A stretch of DNA of 64,000 bases from an uncultured Lentibacter sp. (GCF_937123735.1 NZ_CAKZKL010000026.1:43899-107898), one strand, 5' to 3'. Counted from the stretch's first letter, positions 45,209 through 54,232 are shown. The notes: a model not told the origin generated them from the letters alone. Made by a program: numbers and translations.

Positions 45209-45922
45209 ATGACTCACGACCCCGAAAACATGGCCCAACTGGTCAGTTTTTTGGCCTATCCCGAGAGGGCGTCTGCCGAGTTGCCAGCGCATGAAAAAGT
45301 CTACCGGGCGCTGCGTGATCTGCTGTTGTTCGGGGAGCTGGCACCTGGCCAGGCGGTGACCATTCAGGGGATCTGCGACATGCTGGGCGCAGGGATGACA
45401 CCGGTGCGGGAGGCCATTCGCCGGCTTACGGCGGAGGGAGCCCTTGAGTTTATGGGAAACCGCCGCGTTGTTGTGCCTGTGCTGACGGTGTCACATGTGA
45501 ACGAGCTGATATTCGCACGACAGGCAATTGAGCCACAGCTGGTTGTGCGCGCCACAGAGCGGGCAACCGACAGCACCATTGAGGAGCTGACCCAGATTGA
45601 CAGCGCATTGGACGCCGCCATCGCCCGAGGCGATGTGCGCAGCTATCTGGAGCAGAATTACCGCTTTCATGCCCGTCTTTACTCCATGGCCGAGGCGCCT
45701 ATTCTTTCCGCACTGGCCGATGGGCTTTGGCTAAGATTTGGGCCATCTTTGCGTGTGGTCTGCGGGCGTGTCGGCACGGAGAACCTCCCCGATCAGCATC
45801 ACGAGGCGCTCAGCGCCATGCGTGCGGGCGATGCGCAGGCGGCCGCAAAGGCCATGCGGGAGGATGTCATTCAGGGCATGGAGCAAGTGCGCCGTGCGCT
45901 GGCCGAGGGCGGTAGTGATTGA
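45209..45922 (+). CDS. GntR/FCD-family transcriptional regulator
   Basis: The 237-residue protein has an N-terminal winged-helix (about 28-92, KVYRALRDLLLFGELAPGQAVTIQGICDMLGAGMTPVREAIRRLTAEGAL) and a C-terminal helical FCD ligand domain with His residues (YRFHARLYSMAE, DQHHEALSAMRAGD) that can bind metal and ligand. It probably represses or activates the flanking polyamine genes in response to a polyamine-derived ligand. GGAAGGAG precedes the ATG at 45209. The gene is divergent from the binding-protein operon and directly precedes the aminotransferase; three operator-like palindromes fit it as regulator. Confidence 0.92.
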   Translation: MTHDPENMAQLVSFLAYPERASAELPAHEKVYRALRDLLLFGELAPGQAVTIQGICDMLGAGMTPVREAIRRLTAEGALEFMGNRRVVVPVLTVSHVNELIFARQAIEPQLVVRATERATDSTIEELTQIDSALDAAIARGDVRSYLEQNYRFHARLYSMAEAPILSALADGLWLRFGPSLRVVCGRVGTENLPDQHHEALSAMRAGDAQAAAKAMREDVIQGMEQVRRALAEGGSD

Positions 45923-45930
45923 CAGAAAAT

Positions 45931-45944
45931 AATTTGATCATATT
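45931..45944. promoter_or_regulatory. GntR operator candidate 3 (AATTTGATCATATT)
   Basis: A near-palindrome (one mismatched pair) in the 75 bp between gntR and the second aminotransferase start, matching candidate 1 at 12 of 14 positions. Confidence 0.6.
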
Positions 45945-45997
45945 CTGATGGAGACGAAATTGATCGCGTGGCCTTGCCGCGCAGCGGGGAGTTTCAC

Positions 45998-47392
45998 ATG
46001 ACATTGATCACCAACCATATGCCGACCGAAGAGCTGCAACGCCTTGATGCGGCCCACCATATGCACCCTTTCACCACAGGCGATGACCTGGCCAAGAAGG
46101 GCGCACGGGTGATCACCCGGGCCAAAGGCTCGACCCTGACAGACAGTGACGGGAACGACATCCTCGATGGCATGGCGGGGTTGTGGTGTGTGAACATCGG
46201 CTACGGACGCGACGAGCTGGCCGAGGTGGCGGCGCGGCAGATGCGCGAGCTGCCCTATTACAACACATTTTTCCAGACCACCCATGTGCCCGTAATCGCG
46301 CTGGCCGAGCGGCTGGCCGAGCTTGCGCCGGGCGATCTTAACCATGTTTTCTTCTCCAATTCCGGCTCGGAGGCCAATGACACCAATATCCGCATTGTGC
46401 GGACCTATTGGCAGGAAAAGGGCCAGCCCGAGAAGACCGTGATCATCAGCCGCAAGAACGCCTATCACGGCTCCTCTGTGGCTTCTTCGGCCTTGGGCGG
46501 CATGGCGGGGATGCACGCGCAGAGCGGGATGATCCCGGATATCCACCACATCGACCAGCCGAACTGGTGGTCGGAGGGGGGCGATATGAGCCCTGAGGAT
46601 TTTGGCCTTGAGCGCGCACAGCAGCTGGAGAAGGCGATCCTTGAGCTGGGGGAAAACCGCGTCGCCGCTTTCATCGCCGAGCCCATTCAGGGCGCGGGGG
46701 GTGTTATCGTGCCGCCGAGCACCTACTGGCCTGAAATTCAACGAATTTGTGACAAATACGAGATCCTGCTCATCGCTGATGAGGTGATCTGTGGCTTTGG
46801 CCGAACGGGCAACTGGTTTGGCTCGCAAACCATGGGAATCAAGCCGGATATGATGACTGTGGCCAAGGGGCTGAGCTCGGGCTATGCGCCGATTTCGGCA
46901 AGCATTGTGAACGAGGATATCGCCGCCGTTCTGGGCGCTTGCGAGTTCAACCACGGCTATACCTATTCGGGCCATCCTGTGGCGGCGGCTGTGGCTTTGG
47001 AGAACCTGCGTATTCTGGATGAGGAGGGCATTGTGACCCATGCGGCCAACGAGCTTGCGCCTTATTTGAAAGAGAAATTCGAGAGCCTTGGTGACCATCC
47101 GATGGTGGGCGAAGTGAAGGTTGTGGGCATGATGGGCTCGCTCGCGCTGACGCCGGACAAGACCACGCGGGCGAAGTTTGCCGCCGATGTGGGGACTGTT
47201 GGATTCATGGTGCGCGAGCGCTGTTTTGCCAACAATTTGATCATGCGCCATGTGGGCGACCGGATGGTGATTTCGCCACCTCTGGTGATCACGAAAGCCG
47301 AGATTGACATGTTGAGTGCGCGCGCCAGAAAGGCGCTCGACGAGGGCTATGAAAACGTGAAAGCGGCGGGGCTGTTCAAGGCGATGAGCTGA
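45998..47392 (+). CDS. Class III omega-aminotransferase, second copy
   Basis: The 464-residue PLP enzyme shows FSNSGSEANDTNIRIVRTYW, Asp in LIADEVICGFGRTGNW and Lys in MMTVAKGLSSGYAPISASI. It resembles polyamine/pyruvate or beta-alanine/pyruvate aminotransferases. It shares the fold with the enzyme at 38195, but they are not recent duplicates. The ATG at 45998 follows GGGGAG by 8 bp; an in-frame GTG at 45968 is less likely. An operator candidate lies at 45931. The amine substrate is not identified. A long gene-end hairpin element begins after its stop. Confidence 0.9.
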   Translation: MTLITNHMPTEELQRLDAAHHMHPFTTGDDLAKKGARVITRAKGSTLTDSDGNDILDGMAGLWCVNIGYGRDELAEVAARQMRELPYYNTFFQTTHVPVIALAERLAELAPGDLNHVFFSNSGSEANDTNIRIVRTYWQEKGQPEKTVIISRKNAYHGSSVASSALGGMAGMHAQSGMIPDIHHIDQPNWWSEGGDMSPEDFGLERAQQLEKAILELGENRVAAFIAEPIQGAGGVIVPPSTYWPEIQRICDKYEILLIADEVICGFGRTGNWFGSQTMGIKPDMMTVAKGLSSGYAPISASIVNEDIAAVLGACEFNHGYTYSGHPVAAAVALENLRILDEEGIVTHAANELAPYLKEKFESLGDHPMVGEVKVVGMMGSLALTPDKTTRAKFAADVGTVGFMVRERCFANNLIMRHVGDRMVISPPLVITKAEIDMLSARARKALDEGYENVKAAGLFKAMS

Positions 47393-47395
47393 GGG

Positions 47396-47529
47396 GTTTC
47401 GGCTTGCGCCGACCCGCTGGGGGACGCTGTCCCCCAGACCCCCTCAAGCAGTTTGCGAAGCAAGCGCGATGACCGATAGAGCGCACGTGCTGCGCGGTTG
47501 AGATGGGATATTTGGAGCAATAAGAAAGA
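47396..47529 (+). repeat. Gene-end modular hairpin element, copy 7 (long form)
   Basis: It starts 3 bp after the aminotransferase stop. Hairpin 1 is reduced (TCGGC/GCCGA), hairpin 2 has arms CTGGGGGAC/GTCCCCCAG with GCT loop. The extra module carries GCAGTTTGCGAAGC and CGATGACCGATAGAGCGCAC, and the end box is GGGATATTTGGAGCAATAAG. It closely matches copy 2. Confidence 0.85.
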
Positions 47530-47597
47530 GCTTTTTCGAGCTGCGTTTTGAGGCGTTAACTGTTTTGGCGGGGCCGAAAGAGGCGGGGGTGAAAAGC

Positions 47598-47625
47598 GTG
47601 CACAGGGCGTGCACCATATGTGCAC
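47598..47625. repeat. Three GTGCAC palindromes at exact 11-bp spacing (array B)
   Basis: GTGCAC occurs at 47598, 47609 and 47620. Flanks match array A: GGTGA just before and CGGCTGA just after, and GTTAAC 43 bp upstream of the first unit (31 bp in array A). Confidence 0.75.
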
Positions 47626-47729
47626 CGGCTGAAGCGCCCCCTTGTTAAGGGAAAATTAGGTAATGCACCGTGCGGTGGAGCGCGGTGGGCAGGCGGCAGG
47701 GCCGTCTGCGCGCCGTGCCGGGCCCAACA

Positions 47730-47762
47730 GAAGCGTTTGCATCTGTGATGCAAATCAGCTTC
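47730..47762. promoter_or_regulatory. Hairpin at the argE 3' side
   Basis: Inner arms TTTGCAT (47736-47742) and ATGCAAA (47748-47754) with a 5-nt loop; outer arms GAAGC and GCTTC extend it with small internal mismatches. It may end or protect the argE message, or bind a protein. It lacks a T-run. Confidence 0.4.
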
Positions 47763-47796
47763 GGCGGGAGCGCCCTGTCCAGCCCCGTTCTGCCGC

Positions 47797-48957
47797 TCAA
47801 GCGGTGAGTTTCTTGCCGAGGCCGTCCAGCATGTTGAGGCAGGCTTGCAACTGGTCGGGGGCGATGAATTCGTCGGGCTTATGCGCCTGTGCGATGCTGC
47901 CCGGCCCGCAGACCACGGCGGACATGCCGAGCTGTTGGAAGAGGCCCGCCTCGGTTCCGAAGGCGACGACATCGACGCCGTTCCCGCCCGTGAGGGCTGC
48001 ACAGAGATCGCGGGCTTCGTTCTCTTCCATCGGCATCAGGCCCGCCACCTCGCCCAGTGTCTCGACTTCGATATCGGCGGCGGGGTGGACCGCGCGCATG
48101 GCGGGGAGGAGTGTCTTTTGCGTGTAGGCATCGAGCGCCTTGTGCACGAATGTGTAATCACTGTCCTGAACGGGGCGGAACTCCCAGTCGACTTCGGCTT
48201 TGCCGACGATCACGTTGGGGGCCACGCCACCGGCGATACGGCCGATGTTCACGGTTGTATAGGGTGGCTCAAAGCGGCTCCCTTCGGGGGCGCGCGCCAT
48301 CAGATCACTGCGCAGCTCCATCAGCTTTGTCACATAGCGCACCGCATATTCGGCGGCGTTGACTCCGCGCTCCGGCTGGCTGCCGTGGCCCTCAAGGCCG
48401 GTGAAGCGCGTGGTGTATTCGCAGCAGCCTTTGTGGCCCTCGATGATGCGCATTTCGGTGGGTTCACCGATGATGGCGATGGCGGGTTTCAGCCCCTGTG
48501 CCTGAAGCTCTTTCACCAGCGCTTGTGCGCCGATACAGCCTGTCTCTTCGTCATGGGTGAAGGCGAAGTGGACGGGGCGGGTGAGCGGCAGCGCGGCGTA
48601 GGCCTCGGCCATGGCGAGCGTGGCGGCGATAAAGCCCTTCATATCACAGGTGCCACGGCCAAAGAGCAGCCCGTCGCGGTCGGTCAGGGTGAAGGGGTCG
48701 CTTGTCCAGTCCTGATCTGTCACGGGCACAACATCGGAGTGGCCTGAAAGGACGATGCCGCCGTCGCCCTCGGGCCCCAGCGTGGCGAAGAGGTTGGCCT
48801 TGGTGCCGCAGGGCGCGCTGTAGGTTGTCACCCGCGCGCCGAGCTGGCCCAGATGATCGGCCATGAAGGCGATCATCGCGAGGTTGCTGTCCGGAGAGAT
48901 GGTTGGAAAGGCGATCAGCTTTTCCAACAGGTCGACGGTGCGGGCGAGGGTTGTCAT
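47797..48957 (-). CDS. argE: Acetylornithine deacetylase-like M20 peptidase
   Basis: The 386-residue metallohydrolase has the M20 pattern: SGHSDVVPV with a metal His-Asp, GRGTCDMKGF, DEETGC, GEPTEM and AHKPDEF near the end. The length and motifs fit ArgE-type N-acetyl-L-ornithine deacetylase, but the M20 family is broad and context argues for a relative acting on another N-acyl amino acid. Its start overlaps the end of the M24 hydrolase gene by four bases (ATGA), so both are translated together. With the DoeA-like hydrolase it may convert a ring amide or N-acyl compound to a free diamino acid. The symbol is a family label. Confidence 0.8.
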   Translation of the reverse strand: MTTLARTVDLLEKLIAFPTISPDSNLAMIAFMADHLGQLGARVTTYSAPCGTKANLFATLGPEGDGGIVLSGHSDVVPVTDQDWTSDPFTLTDRDGLLFGRGTCDMKGFIAATLAMAEAYAALPLTRPVHFAFTHDEETGCIGAQALVKELQAQGLKPAIAIIGEPTEMRIIEGHKGCCEYTTRFTGLEGHGSQPERGVNAAEYAVRYVTKLMELRSDLMARAPEGSRFEPPYTTVNIGRIAGGVAPNVIVGKAEVDWEFRPVQDSDYTFVHKALDAYTQKTLLPAMRAVHPAADIEVETLGEVAGLMPMEENEARDLCAALTGGNGVDVVAFGTEAGLFQQLGMSAVVCGPGSIAQAHKPDEFIAPDQLQACLNMLDGLGKKLTA

Positions 48958-50138
48958 GGCTTCACAAACATCTTGCGGGGGCGGTTGCAGAGCGCTTCGG
49001 CGGGGCCGTCTTCGCGGATGAGGATGGTTTCGGTGATTTCCATGCCCCAATCGTCCATCCAGAGGCCGGGCATGAAGTGAAAGGTCATGCCAGGTTGCAG
49101 CACGGTTTCATCCTCGGCGCGCAAGCTGACGGTGCGCTCGCCCCAGTCGGGCGGGTAGCTGAGGCCGATGGGGTAGCCGCAGCGCGCGCCGCGCTCGATC
49201 CCGGCTTTTTCCAAGGGCGCTGCGAGGGCATTGGCGATGTCGCAGGCGCGGTTGCCGGCGCGGGCTTTTTCAAGGCCCGCTTCAAGCCCTTCCACAAGGG
49301 CCGCCTCGGCGCGCTTGAGGAAGTCTGACGGCTCGCCCAGAAAGATCGTGCGGCAGAGGGGGGCGTGATAGCGGCGGTAGCAGCCGGAGATTTCAAAAAA
49401 GGTGGCTTCGCCCTTGGCGAAGGGGCGGCCATCCCATGTGAGGTGGGGCGCGGCGGCATCGGAGCCTGAGGGCAGAAGCGGCACGATGGCCGCATAATCG
49501 CCCCAGTGGCCATCGGCGCCGCGGATCGCGTCGCGCTGTACTTCGGCGACGATTTCGTTTTTGGGCACGCCCGGCTCGACGCGCTCTATGAGGCCGTCGA
49601 TGATCCGCTCGGAAATGGCGGCGGCGCGGCGCATGAAGACCAGCTCTTCTTCGGATTTCACGGTGCGCTGCCAGTTGACCAGCGCTGTGGCATCAAGGAA
49701 CTGTGCATTCGGCAGCTCTGTGAGCAGGGTCTGGAAGGCTTTGGCGGAAAAATAGTAATTGTCCATCTCGACACCGATGCGGACATCTTCCTTGCCGATG
49801 GCCTTGATACGCGCGGCCAGATCTTGCATCGGGTGGCGCTCGGTGGATTGGACGTAGTTGTCGGCGTAGCCGTGGACGTGGCTGTCTTCCATATAGACGG
49901 TGCGCAGGGCGCCGTTTGCATCTTGGCGGCGGCCCCACCAATGGGGCGCGTCATCATGGGTGATGATCACCCCTTGGTGGACGTAGAAAGACCAGCCGTC
50001 ATAGCCTGTGAGCCAGGCCATATTGGAGGGGTCTTGCACATAGAGCAGGTCGATGCCTGCGGCCTCCATTGCGGCGCGTGTCTTGGCGAGGCGGGCGGTA
50101 TATTCGGTTTCGGAGAAGGGGGTTCTGTGGAAATTCAT
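48954..50138 (-). CDS. M24 family hydrolase, ectoine hydrolase DoeA-like
   Basis: The 394-residue M24 (creatinase-like) protein has an N-terminal domain with DPSNMAWLTGYDGWSFYVHQ and a C-terminal pita-bread domain. These segments match DoeA/EutD ectoine hydrolases, which open ectoine to N-acetyl-diaminobutyrate. The expected partner DoeB is an AstE-type deacylase, but here an ArgE-like M20 deacetylase is coupled instead, and no ectoine TRAP transporter is present. The substrate may thus be a relative of ectoine or an amide. It reads away from the ABC operon at 50497. The start at 50138 gives MNFHRTPFSETEY; its ribosome site is weak. Confidence 0.8.
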   Translation of the reverse strand: MNFHRTPFSETEYTARLAKTRAAMEAAGIDLLYVQDPSNMAWLTGYDGWSFYVHQGVIITHDDAPHWWGRRQDANGALRTVYMEDSHVHGYADNYVQSTERHPMQDLAARIKAIGKEDVRIGVEMDNYYFSAKAFQTLLTELPNAQFLDATALVNWQRTVKSEEELVFMRRAAAISERIIDGLIERVEPGVPKNEIVAEVQRDAIRGADGHWGDYAAIVPLLPSGSDAAAPHLTWDGRPFAKGEATFFEISGCYRRYHAPLCRTIFLGEPSDFLKRAEAALVEGLEAGLEKARAGNRACDIANALAAPLEKAGIERGARCGYPIGLSYPPDWGERTVSLRAEDETVLQPGMTFHFMPGLWMDDWGMEITETILIREDGPAEALCNRPRKMFVKP

Positions 50139-50496
50139 CTGCGCGGCCTGAATTGGGTTGTGGTGAGGCCATAGGGAAGGATCTGGCTGGCGCGGTCTAG
50201 CCGCCAAAACGCCCTGATTGGGTAATTAGCGACATTTGCAGGCCCGGCTGTGGTGTGATTCCGGATTTATACATAGGTTAACTATTAGGCGGGGTGAAAG
50301 ATTGTGTCTGAAAAACGGGCGGTGGGCGCAACAAGCTGGCGCAAACACCAAGTTTTTGTGCGCATTCTGACAGAATATCTGCGAGATCTGCGCCATAAAA
50401 AAATAATGGGTTAAACTGTTGCATGACTCCCCTCACCTAGGGTTAGATGTGCGGCAATAAGTGGCTGAAGCCACGACTAACGACGGGGAGCCGATT
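50139..50496. other. Divergent regulatory gap between the DoeA-like hydrolase and second ABC operon
   Basis: No gene is supported. A 13-bp palindrome ATTCTG-A-CAGAAT lies at 50364-50376 and is followed by a direct repeat ATCTGCG-AG-ATCTGCG (50377-50392). The stretch is more A/T-rich than its surroundings, as expected for promoters reading both ways. Confidence 0.6.
50364..50376. promoter_or_regulatory. 13-bp palindrome, operator candidate
   Basis: ATTCTG and CAGAAT flank a single central A. It is about 120 bp before the ATPase start. The overlap with a direct repeat suggests a dimer-binding site. The cognate regulator is not obvious in the window. Confidence 0.45.
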
Positions 50497-51597
50497 TTGG
50501 CCAACACGCAGAATGAAGATGCGTTCGTAGCGTTCGAACGTGTGCAGAAGAGTTATGATGGCGAGACGCTTGTTGTAAAAGACCTGAACCTGACTTTGCC
50601 AAAGGGCGAGTTTCTGACAATGTTGGGGCCATCAGGGTCGGGCAAGACGACCTGCCTGATGATGCTGGCGGGCTTTGAAACAGCGACGCATGGCGAGATC
50701 AAGATTGACGGTGTGAGCATCAACAACATTCCGCCGCACAAGCGCGGTATTGGCATGGTGTTCCAGAATTATGCGCTTTTCCCCCATATGACGATTGCAG
50801 AGAACCTCAGCTTCCCGCTTGAGGTCCGCAAGATCGGAAAATCGGACCGTGAGGCCAAGGTCAAGCGGGCCTTGGATATGGTCGAGATGGGCAGCTTTGG
50901 CGGCCGCCGCCCGGCGCAGCTTTCGGGCGGGCAGCAGCAGCGGGTGGCGCTCGCGCGGGCGCTGGTGTTTGAGCCGGAGCTTGTGCTGATGGACGAACCG
51001 CTCGGCGCGCTCGACAAGCAGCTGCGGGAGAAGATGCAGTTTGAGATCACACATCTGGCGCATGAGCTCGGGATTACCACGGTTTATGTGACCCACGACC
51101 AGACCGAAGCGCTGACCATGTCTGACCGGGTGGCGGTTTTTGATGACGGGCGCATTCAGCAGATCGCGCCACCGGACGAGCTTTACGAAAGCCCGCAAAA
51201 CAGCTTCGTGGCGCAGTTTATCGGCGAGAACAACACGCTCAGCGGCACGGTCAAGCAGATCAGCAATGGCAAATGTGTGGTTCAGCTCGACAATGGTGAA
51301 GAGATTGACGCCAAGCCTGTGAATGTCAGCAAGGTGGGCGAGCGCACAACGGTGTCTATCCGTCCGGAGCGGGTTGAATTTGACAAGACACGCCTGCACG
51401 CGGATGCCCACACGCTCAAAGCCGAGGTGCTGGAGTTTATCTACATGGGAGATATTTTCCGCACACGCCTGCGCGTGGCGGGGAATGACGAATTCATCAT
51501 CAAGTCGCGCAACGCGCCCGACCAGGTGCGTTTGCAGCCGGGGCAGCAGATCGAGATCGGCTGGCTGGCGGAAGATTGCCGCGCTCTAGAGGCGTAG
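50497..51597 (+). CDS. Spermidine/putrescine-type ABC transporter ATP-binding protein (second system)
   Basis: The 366-residue ATPase has Walker A GPSGSGKTT, signature LSGGQQQRVALARAL, Walker B VLMDEPLGALDKQL and H-loop THDQTEA, plus a C-terminal TOBE domain. It is the PotA-like component of the second importer. The TTG at 50497 follows GGGGAG by 7 bp and gives MANTQNEDAF; an in-frame GTG at 50461 would add 12 residues but has no ribosome site. It leads the operon with binding protein and two permeases downstream. Confidence 0.9.
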   Translation: MANTQNEDAFVAFERVQKSYDGETLVVKDLNLTLPKGEFLTMLGPSGSGKTTCLMMLAGFETATHGEIKIDGVSINNIPPHKRGIGMVFQNYALFPHMTIAENLSFPLEVRKIGKSDREAKVKRALDMVEMGSFGGRRPAQLSGGQQQRVALARALVFEPELVLMDEPLGALDKQLREKMQFEITHLAHELGITTVYVTHDQTEALTMSDRVAVFDDGRIQQIAPPDELYESPQNSFVAQFIGENNTLSGTVKQISNGKCVVQLDNGEEIDAKPVNVSKVGERTTVSIRPERVEFDKTRLHADAHTLKAEVLEFIYMGDIFRTRLRVAGNDEFIIKSRNAPDQVRLQPGQQIEIGWLAEDCRALEA

Positions 51598-51709
51598 GCA
51601 GAGAGAATATCACGCGGGCCGCCAACGGTGCGCGTTGATTGATGTGGGTGTGCTGACGGCCCAAAAGGCTCACCCTCAAAGTTCAAAAGGGCAATAACGG
51701 GAGAATGAA

Positions 51710-52813
51710 ATGAAATTCACCAAGACACTTATGGCAACAACAGCGCTGACAATGGTTGCTGGCGTTGCCGGTGCGGCGGATATGGCCGACGAAATGACCA
51801 TCGTGTCATGGGGCGGTGCTTACACGGCGTCGCAAATGAACGCGTATCACAAGCCTTACATGGAAAAAACCGGCGTCAACATCATCAGTGATGACAGCTC
51901 GGCTGAAGCCGTGGCCAAGCTGCGCGCCATGAACGAAGCCAACAACATCACATGGGATGTTGTGGATGTGGTTGCTTCTGACGCCATGCGCCTCTGCGAC
52001 GAAGGCCTCGCGCTGGAAATTGATCCGGACACGATGTTGGCAGATGCGCCTGACGGCACGAAAGCTTCTGAAGACTTCGGCGACCTTCTGGTCAGCGAAT
52101 GCTTCATTCCACAAATCGTTTATTCAACGACATTCGGCTATCGCACCGACATGGTTGGCGACAAAGCCCCCACAACCGTGTGTGATATCTTTGATTTGGC
52201 CACATATCCTGGCAAGCGGTCGCTCCAGAAGCGCCCAATCGACAACATGGAGTGGGCTCTTTACTGCGACGGCGTTGCCAAAGATGACATCTATGATGTT
52301 CTGGGCACAGACGCAGGCGTCGACCGTGCGCTTGCGAAGCTTGACACCATCAAGGACCAGGTTGTCTGGTGGACAGCCGGTGCGGAAACACCCCAGCTTC
52401 TCGCCGATGGCGAAGTTGTGATGGGTTCCACGTTCAACGGCCGCCTCTTCTCGGCGATTGCCGAGCAGAACCAGCCGATTGGTATGCTCTGGGACATGCA
52501 GTCATTTGACCTTGACGGCTGGATCATCCCTGCGGGCCTTTCACCCGAGCGCCAAGCGCGTGCTCTGGACTATGTATATTTCGCGACAGACACACAGCGT
52601 CTGGCCGATCAGGCGAAATACATCTCCTACGGTCCTGCGCGTAAGTCGTCTGCGCCGCTCGTGGGCAAGCACGCTGACCTGGGCATCGACATGGCACCAC
52701 ATATGCCAACAGACCCTGCCAACGCGGCCAACGTTCACCTCTATGATTACAGCTGGTGGGCTGACAACCGTGACGATCTGGACGCGAAATTCCAAGCCTG
52801 GCTTGCGAAATAA
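51710..52813 (+). CDS. PotD-like ABC transporter substrate-binding protein (second system)
   Basis: The 367-residue periplasmic protein begins MKFTKTLMATTALTMVAGVAGAAD, a signal peptide. The mature part opens EMTIVSWGGAYTASQMNAYHKPY, a PotD-like family start, then VVDVVASDAMRLCDEGLA. At least four cysteines (LCDEG, SECF, TVCD, LYCDG) are present, unusual for this family, and could form two disulfides. The A/T-rich GGGAGAATG ribosome site gives a strong start. The substrate is uncertain; the neighbouring DoeA/ArgE-like genes hint at an amino or amido compound. Confidence 0.9.
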   Translation: MKFTKTLMATTALTMVAGVAGAADMADEMTIVSWGGAYTASQMNAYHKPYMEKTGVNIISDDSSAEAVAKLRAMNEANNITWDVVDVVASDAMRLCDEGLALEIDPDTMLADAPDGTKASEDFGDLLVSECFIPQIVYSTTFGYRTDMVGDKAPTTVCDIFDLATYPGKRSLQKRPIDNMEWALYCDGVAKDDIYDVLGTDAGVDRALAKLDTIKDQVVWWTAGAETPQLLADGEVVMGSTFNGRLFSAIAEQNQPIGMLWDMQSFDLDGWIIPAGLSPERQARALDYVYFATDTQRLADQAKYISYGPARKSSAPLVGKHADLGIDMAPHMPTDPANAANVHLYDYSWWADNRDDLDAKFQAWLAK

Positions 52814-52824
52814 GCGATACAGCC

Positions 52825-52848
52825 GGGGGGGCCTTTGCGGGCCTCCCC
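52825..52848 (+). terminator. Intercistronic hairpin after the second binding protein gene
   Basis: Nine-pair arms (one G-T wobble), GGGGGGGCC and GGCCTCCCC with a 6-nt loop, 11 bp past the stop, are followed by TTCTTGCCC. As in the first transporter, a stable hairpin follows the binding-protein gene, consistent with a read-through control. Confidence 0.6.
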
Positions 52849-52955
52849 TTCTTGCCCTCAGGTTTTGTATGTGATCCGCGCCGGATAGTATTCAAAACGC
52901 ATGAGGCAAAAAGACCTCGAACGCGACCCATAACCGACATCAGACGGGGAAGACC

Positions 52956-54227
52956 ATGAGCGACATCAAGACAAACGGGCCAGTTTTGGCCGCAGATGGG
53001 ACACCGCTCAAGCGGAGCCTTGCGCGCGCCTTGCGGGTTGAGAAGACCCGAGCCCTGATGTTGATTGCACCGCTGCTTATTTTTGTGCTGATCTCTTTTA
53101 TCATTCCGATTGTGTCCATGCTCTTTCGCTCGGTGGACAACCGGATTGTAGAAGACACCATGCCCTATACGGTTGCGGCGCTGAAAACGTGGGATGCCAG
53201 CTCTGGCGCCTTGCCGGATGAGCCCGTCTATGCGGCGCTGGCGCGTGATATGAAGGCGGCAGCCGAGAAAAAGGAACACACCCGGATTGGCGGGCGGCTG
53301 AACTATGAGGAAAGCGGATTTTCCTCGCTGTTTCGCAAGACAGGCCGTGCGGCCAAGAAATTTGATCTGGACAGCGGTGAGCCTTTCAAGGCCAAGCTGA
53401 TCGACATCCACAAAGACTGGGGCAAGATCGAAACCTGGAAGATCATGCAGACCCATTCGGTAGATTATACCAACGGGTATTTTCTCAATGCGGTTGATAT
53501 GAAGCGCACGCCCGACGGGGCGCAGATGCAGGATGATGACAAGCGCGTGTTGCTCAAGCTGTTTGGGCGCACCATGTGGATGAGCCTTGTGATCACCGGC
53601 ATGTGTATTTTGCTTGGGTATCCTGTGGCGTGGATTTTGGCGAACCTGCCTGCGCGTCAGGCCAACCTGCTGATGATCCTTGTGCTCTTGCCCTTCTGGA
53701 CCTCGCTGCTTGTGCGCACGAGCGCCTGGAAGGTGATGTTGCAGCAGCAAGGTGTGATCAACGATGTGCTTGTCTGGCTTGGCTTTATTGCCGATGACTC
53801 GCGGTTGATTATCATCAACAACGCGACCGGCACGATCATTGCGATGACGCATATCTTGCTGCCGTTCATGATTTTGCCGATGTATTCGGTGATGCAAACG
53901 ATCCAGCCAAGCTATCTGCGCGCGGCCAAGAGCCTTGGCGCGACGAACTGGACGGCCTTCTGGCGGGTGTATTTCCCGCAGTCTATCCCCGGCATCGGGG
54001 CGGGTTCGATCCTCGTGTTCATTCTGGCGATTGGCTATTACATCACGCCGGAGATTGTGGGCGGCAATAAGGGTGTCTTTATTTCCAACCGGATCGCCTA
54101 TCATATTTCGACATCGCTCAACTGGGGGCTTGCGGCTGCGCTTGGCTCGATCCTGCTGGCGGCGGTTCTTATTCTTTACTGGGCCTATGACAAGATTGTC
54201 GGCATCGACAACGTGAAACTGGGATAA
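52956..54227 (+). CDS. ABC transporter permease with large extra-cytoplasmic insertion (second system)
   Basis: The 423-residue permease has an N-terminal helix (about 32-54, LMLIAPLLIFVLISFIIPIVSML) and then about 130 residues of mostly polar sequence before the canonical membrane core (about 200-423). The core carries the EAA-type loop RAAKSLGATNWTAFWRVYFPQSIPGIGAG. PotB-type permeases are usually about 280-300 residues, so the insertion is notable. It may interact with the binding protein or another periplasmic partner. It lies 142 bp after the binding-protein gene and 5 bp before the second permease. Confidence 0.9.
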   Translation: MSDIKTNGPVLAADGTPLKRSLARALRVEKTRALMLIAPLLIFVLISFIIPIVSMLFRSVDNRIVEDTMPYTVAALKTWDASSGALPDEPVYAALARDMKAAAEKKEHTRIGGRLNYEESGFSSLFRKTGRAAKKFDLDSGEPFKAKLIDIHKDWGKIETWKIMQTHSVDYTNGYFLNAVDMKRTPDGAQMQDDDKRVLLKLFGRTMWMSLVITGMCILLGYPVAWILANLPARQANLLMILVLLPFWTSLLVRTSAWKVMLQQQGVINDVLVWLGFIADDSRLIIINNATGTIIAMTHILLPFMILPMYSVMQTIQPSYLRAAKSLGATNWTAFWRVYFPQSIPGIGAGSILVFILAIGYYITPEIVGGNKGVFISNRIAYHISTSLNWGLAAALGSILLAAVLILYWAYDKIVGIDNVKLG

Positions 54228-54232
54228 AGACA

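Larger units (their letters stand above)
47393..47796. other. 404-bp gap: gene-end element, 11-bp GTGCAC array and hairpin
   Basis: No gene is supported in this stretch. It contains element copy 7 (47396-47529), the GTGCAC array B (47598-47625) and an imperfect hairpin (47730-47762) with arms TTTGCAT/ATGCAAA and outer GAAGC/GCTTC. The hairpin lies 34 bp past the argE stop on the minus strand and lacks a T-run. Confidence 0.7.

Noticed and set aside
50139..50496. Small genes in the gap before the second ABC operon
   Set aside because: No frame has a ribosome site with a plausible product; the A/T-rich palindromes are better explained as control sites.
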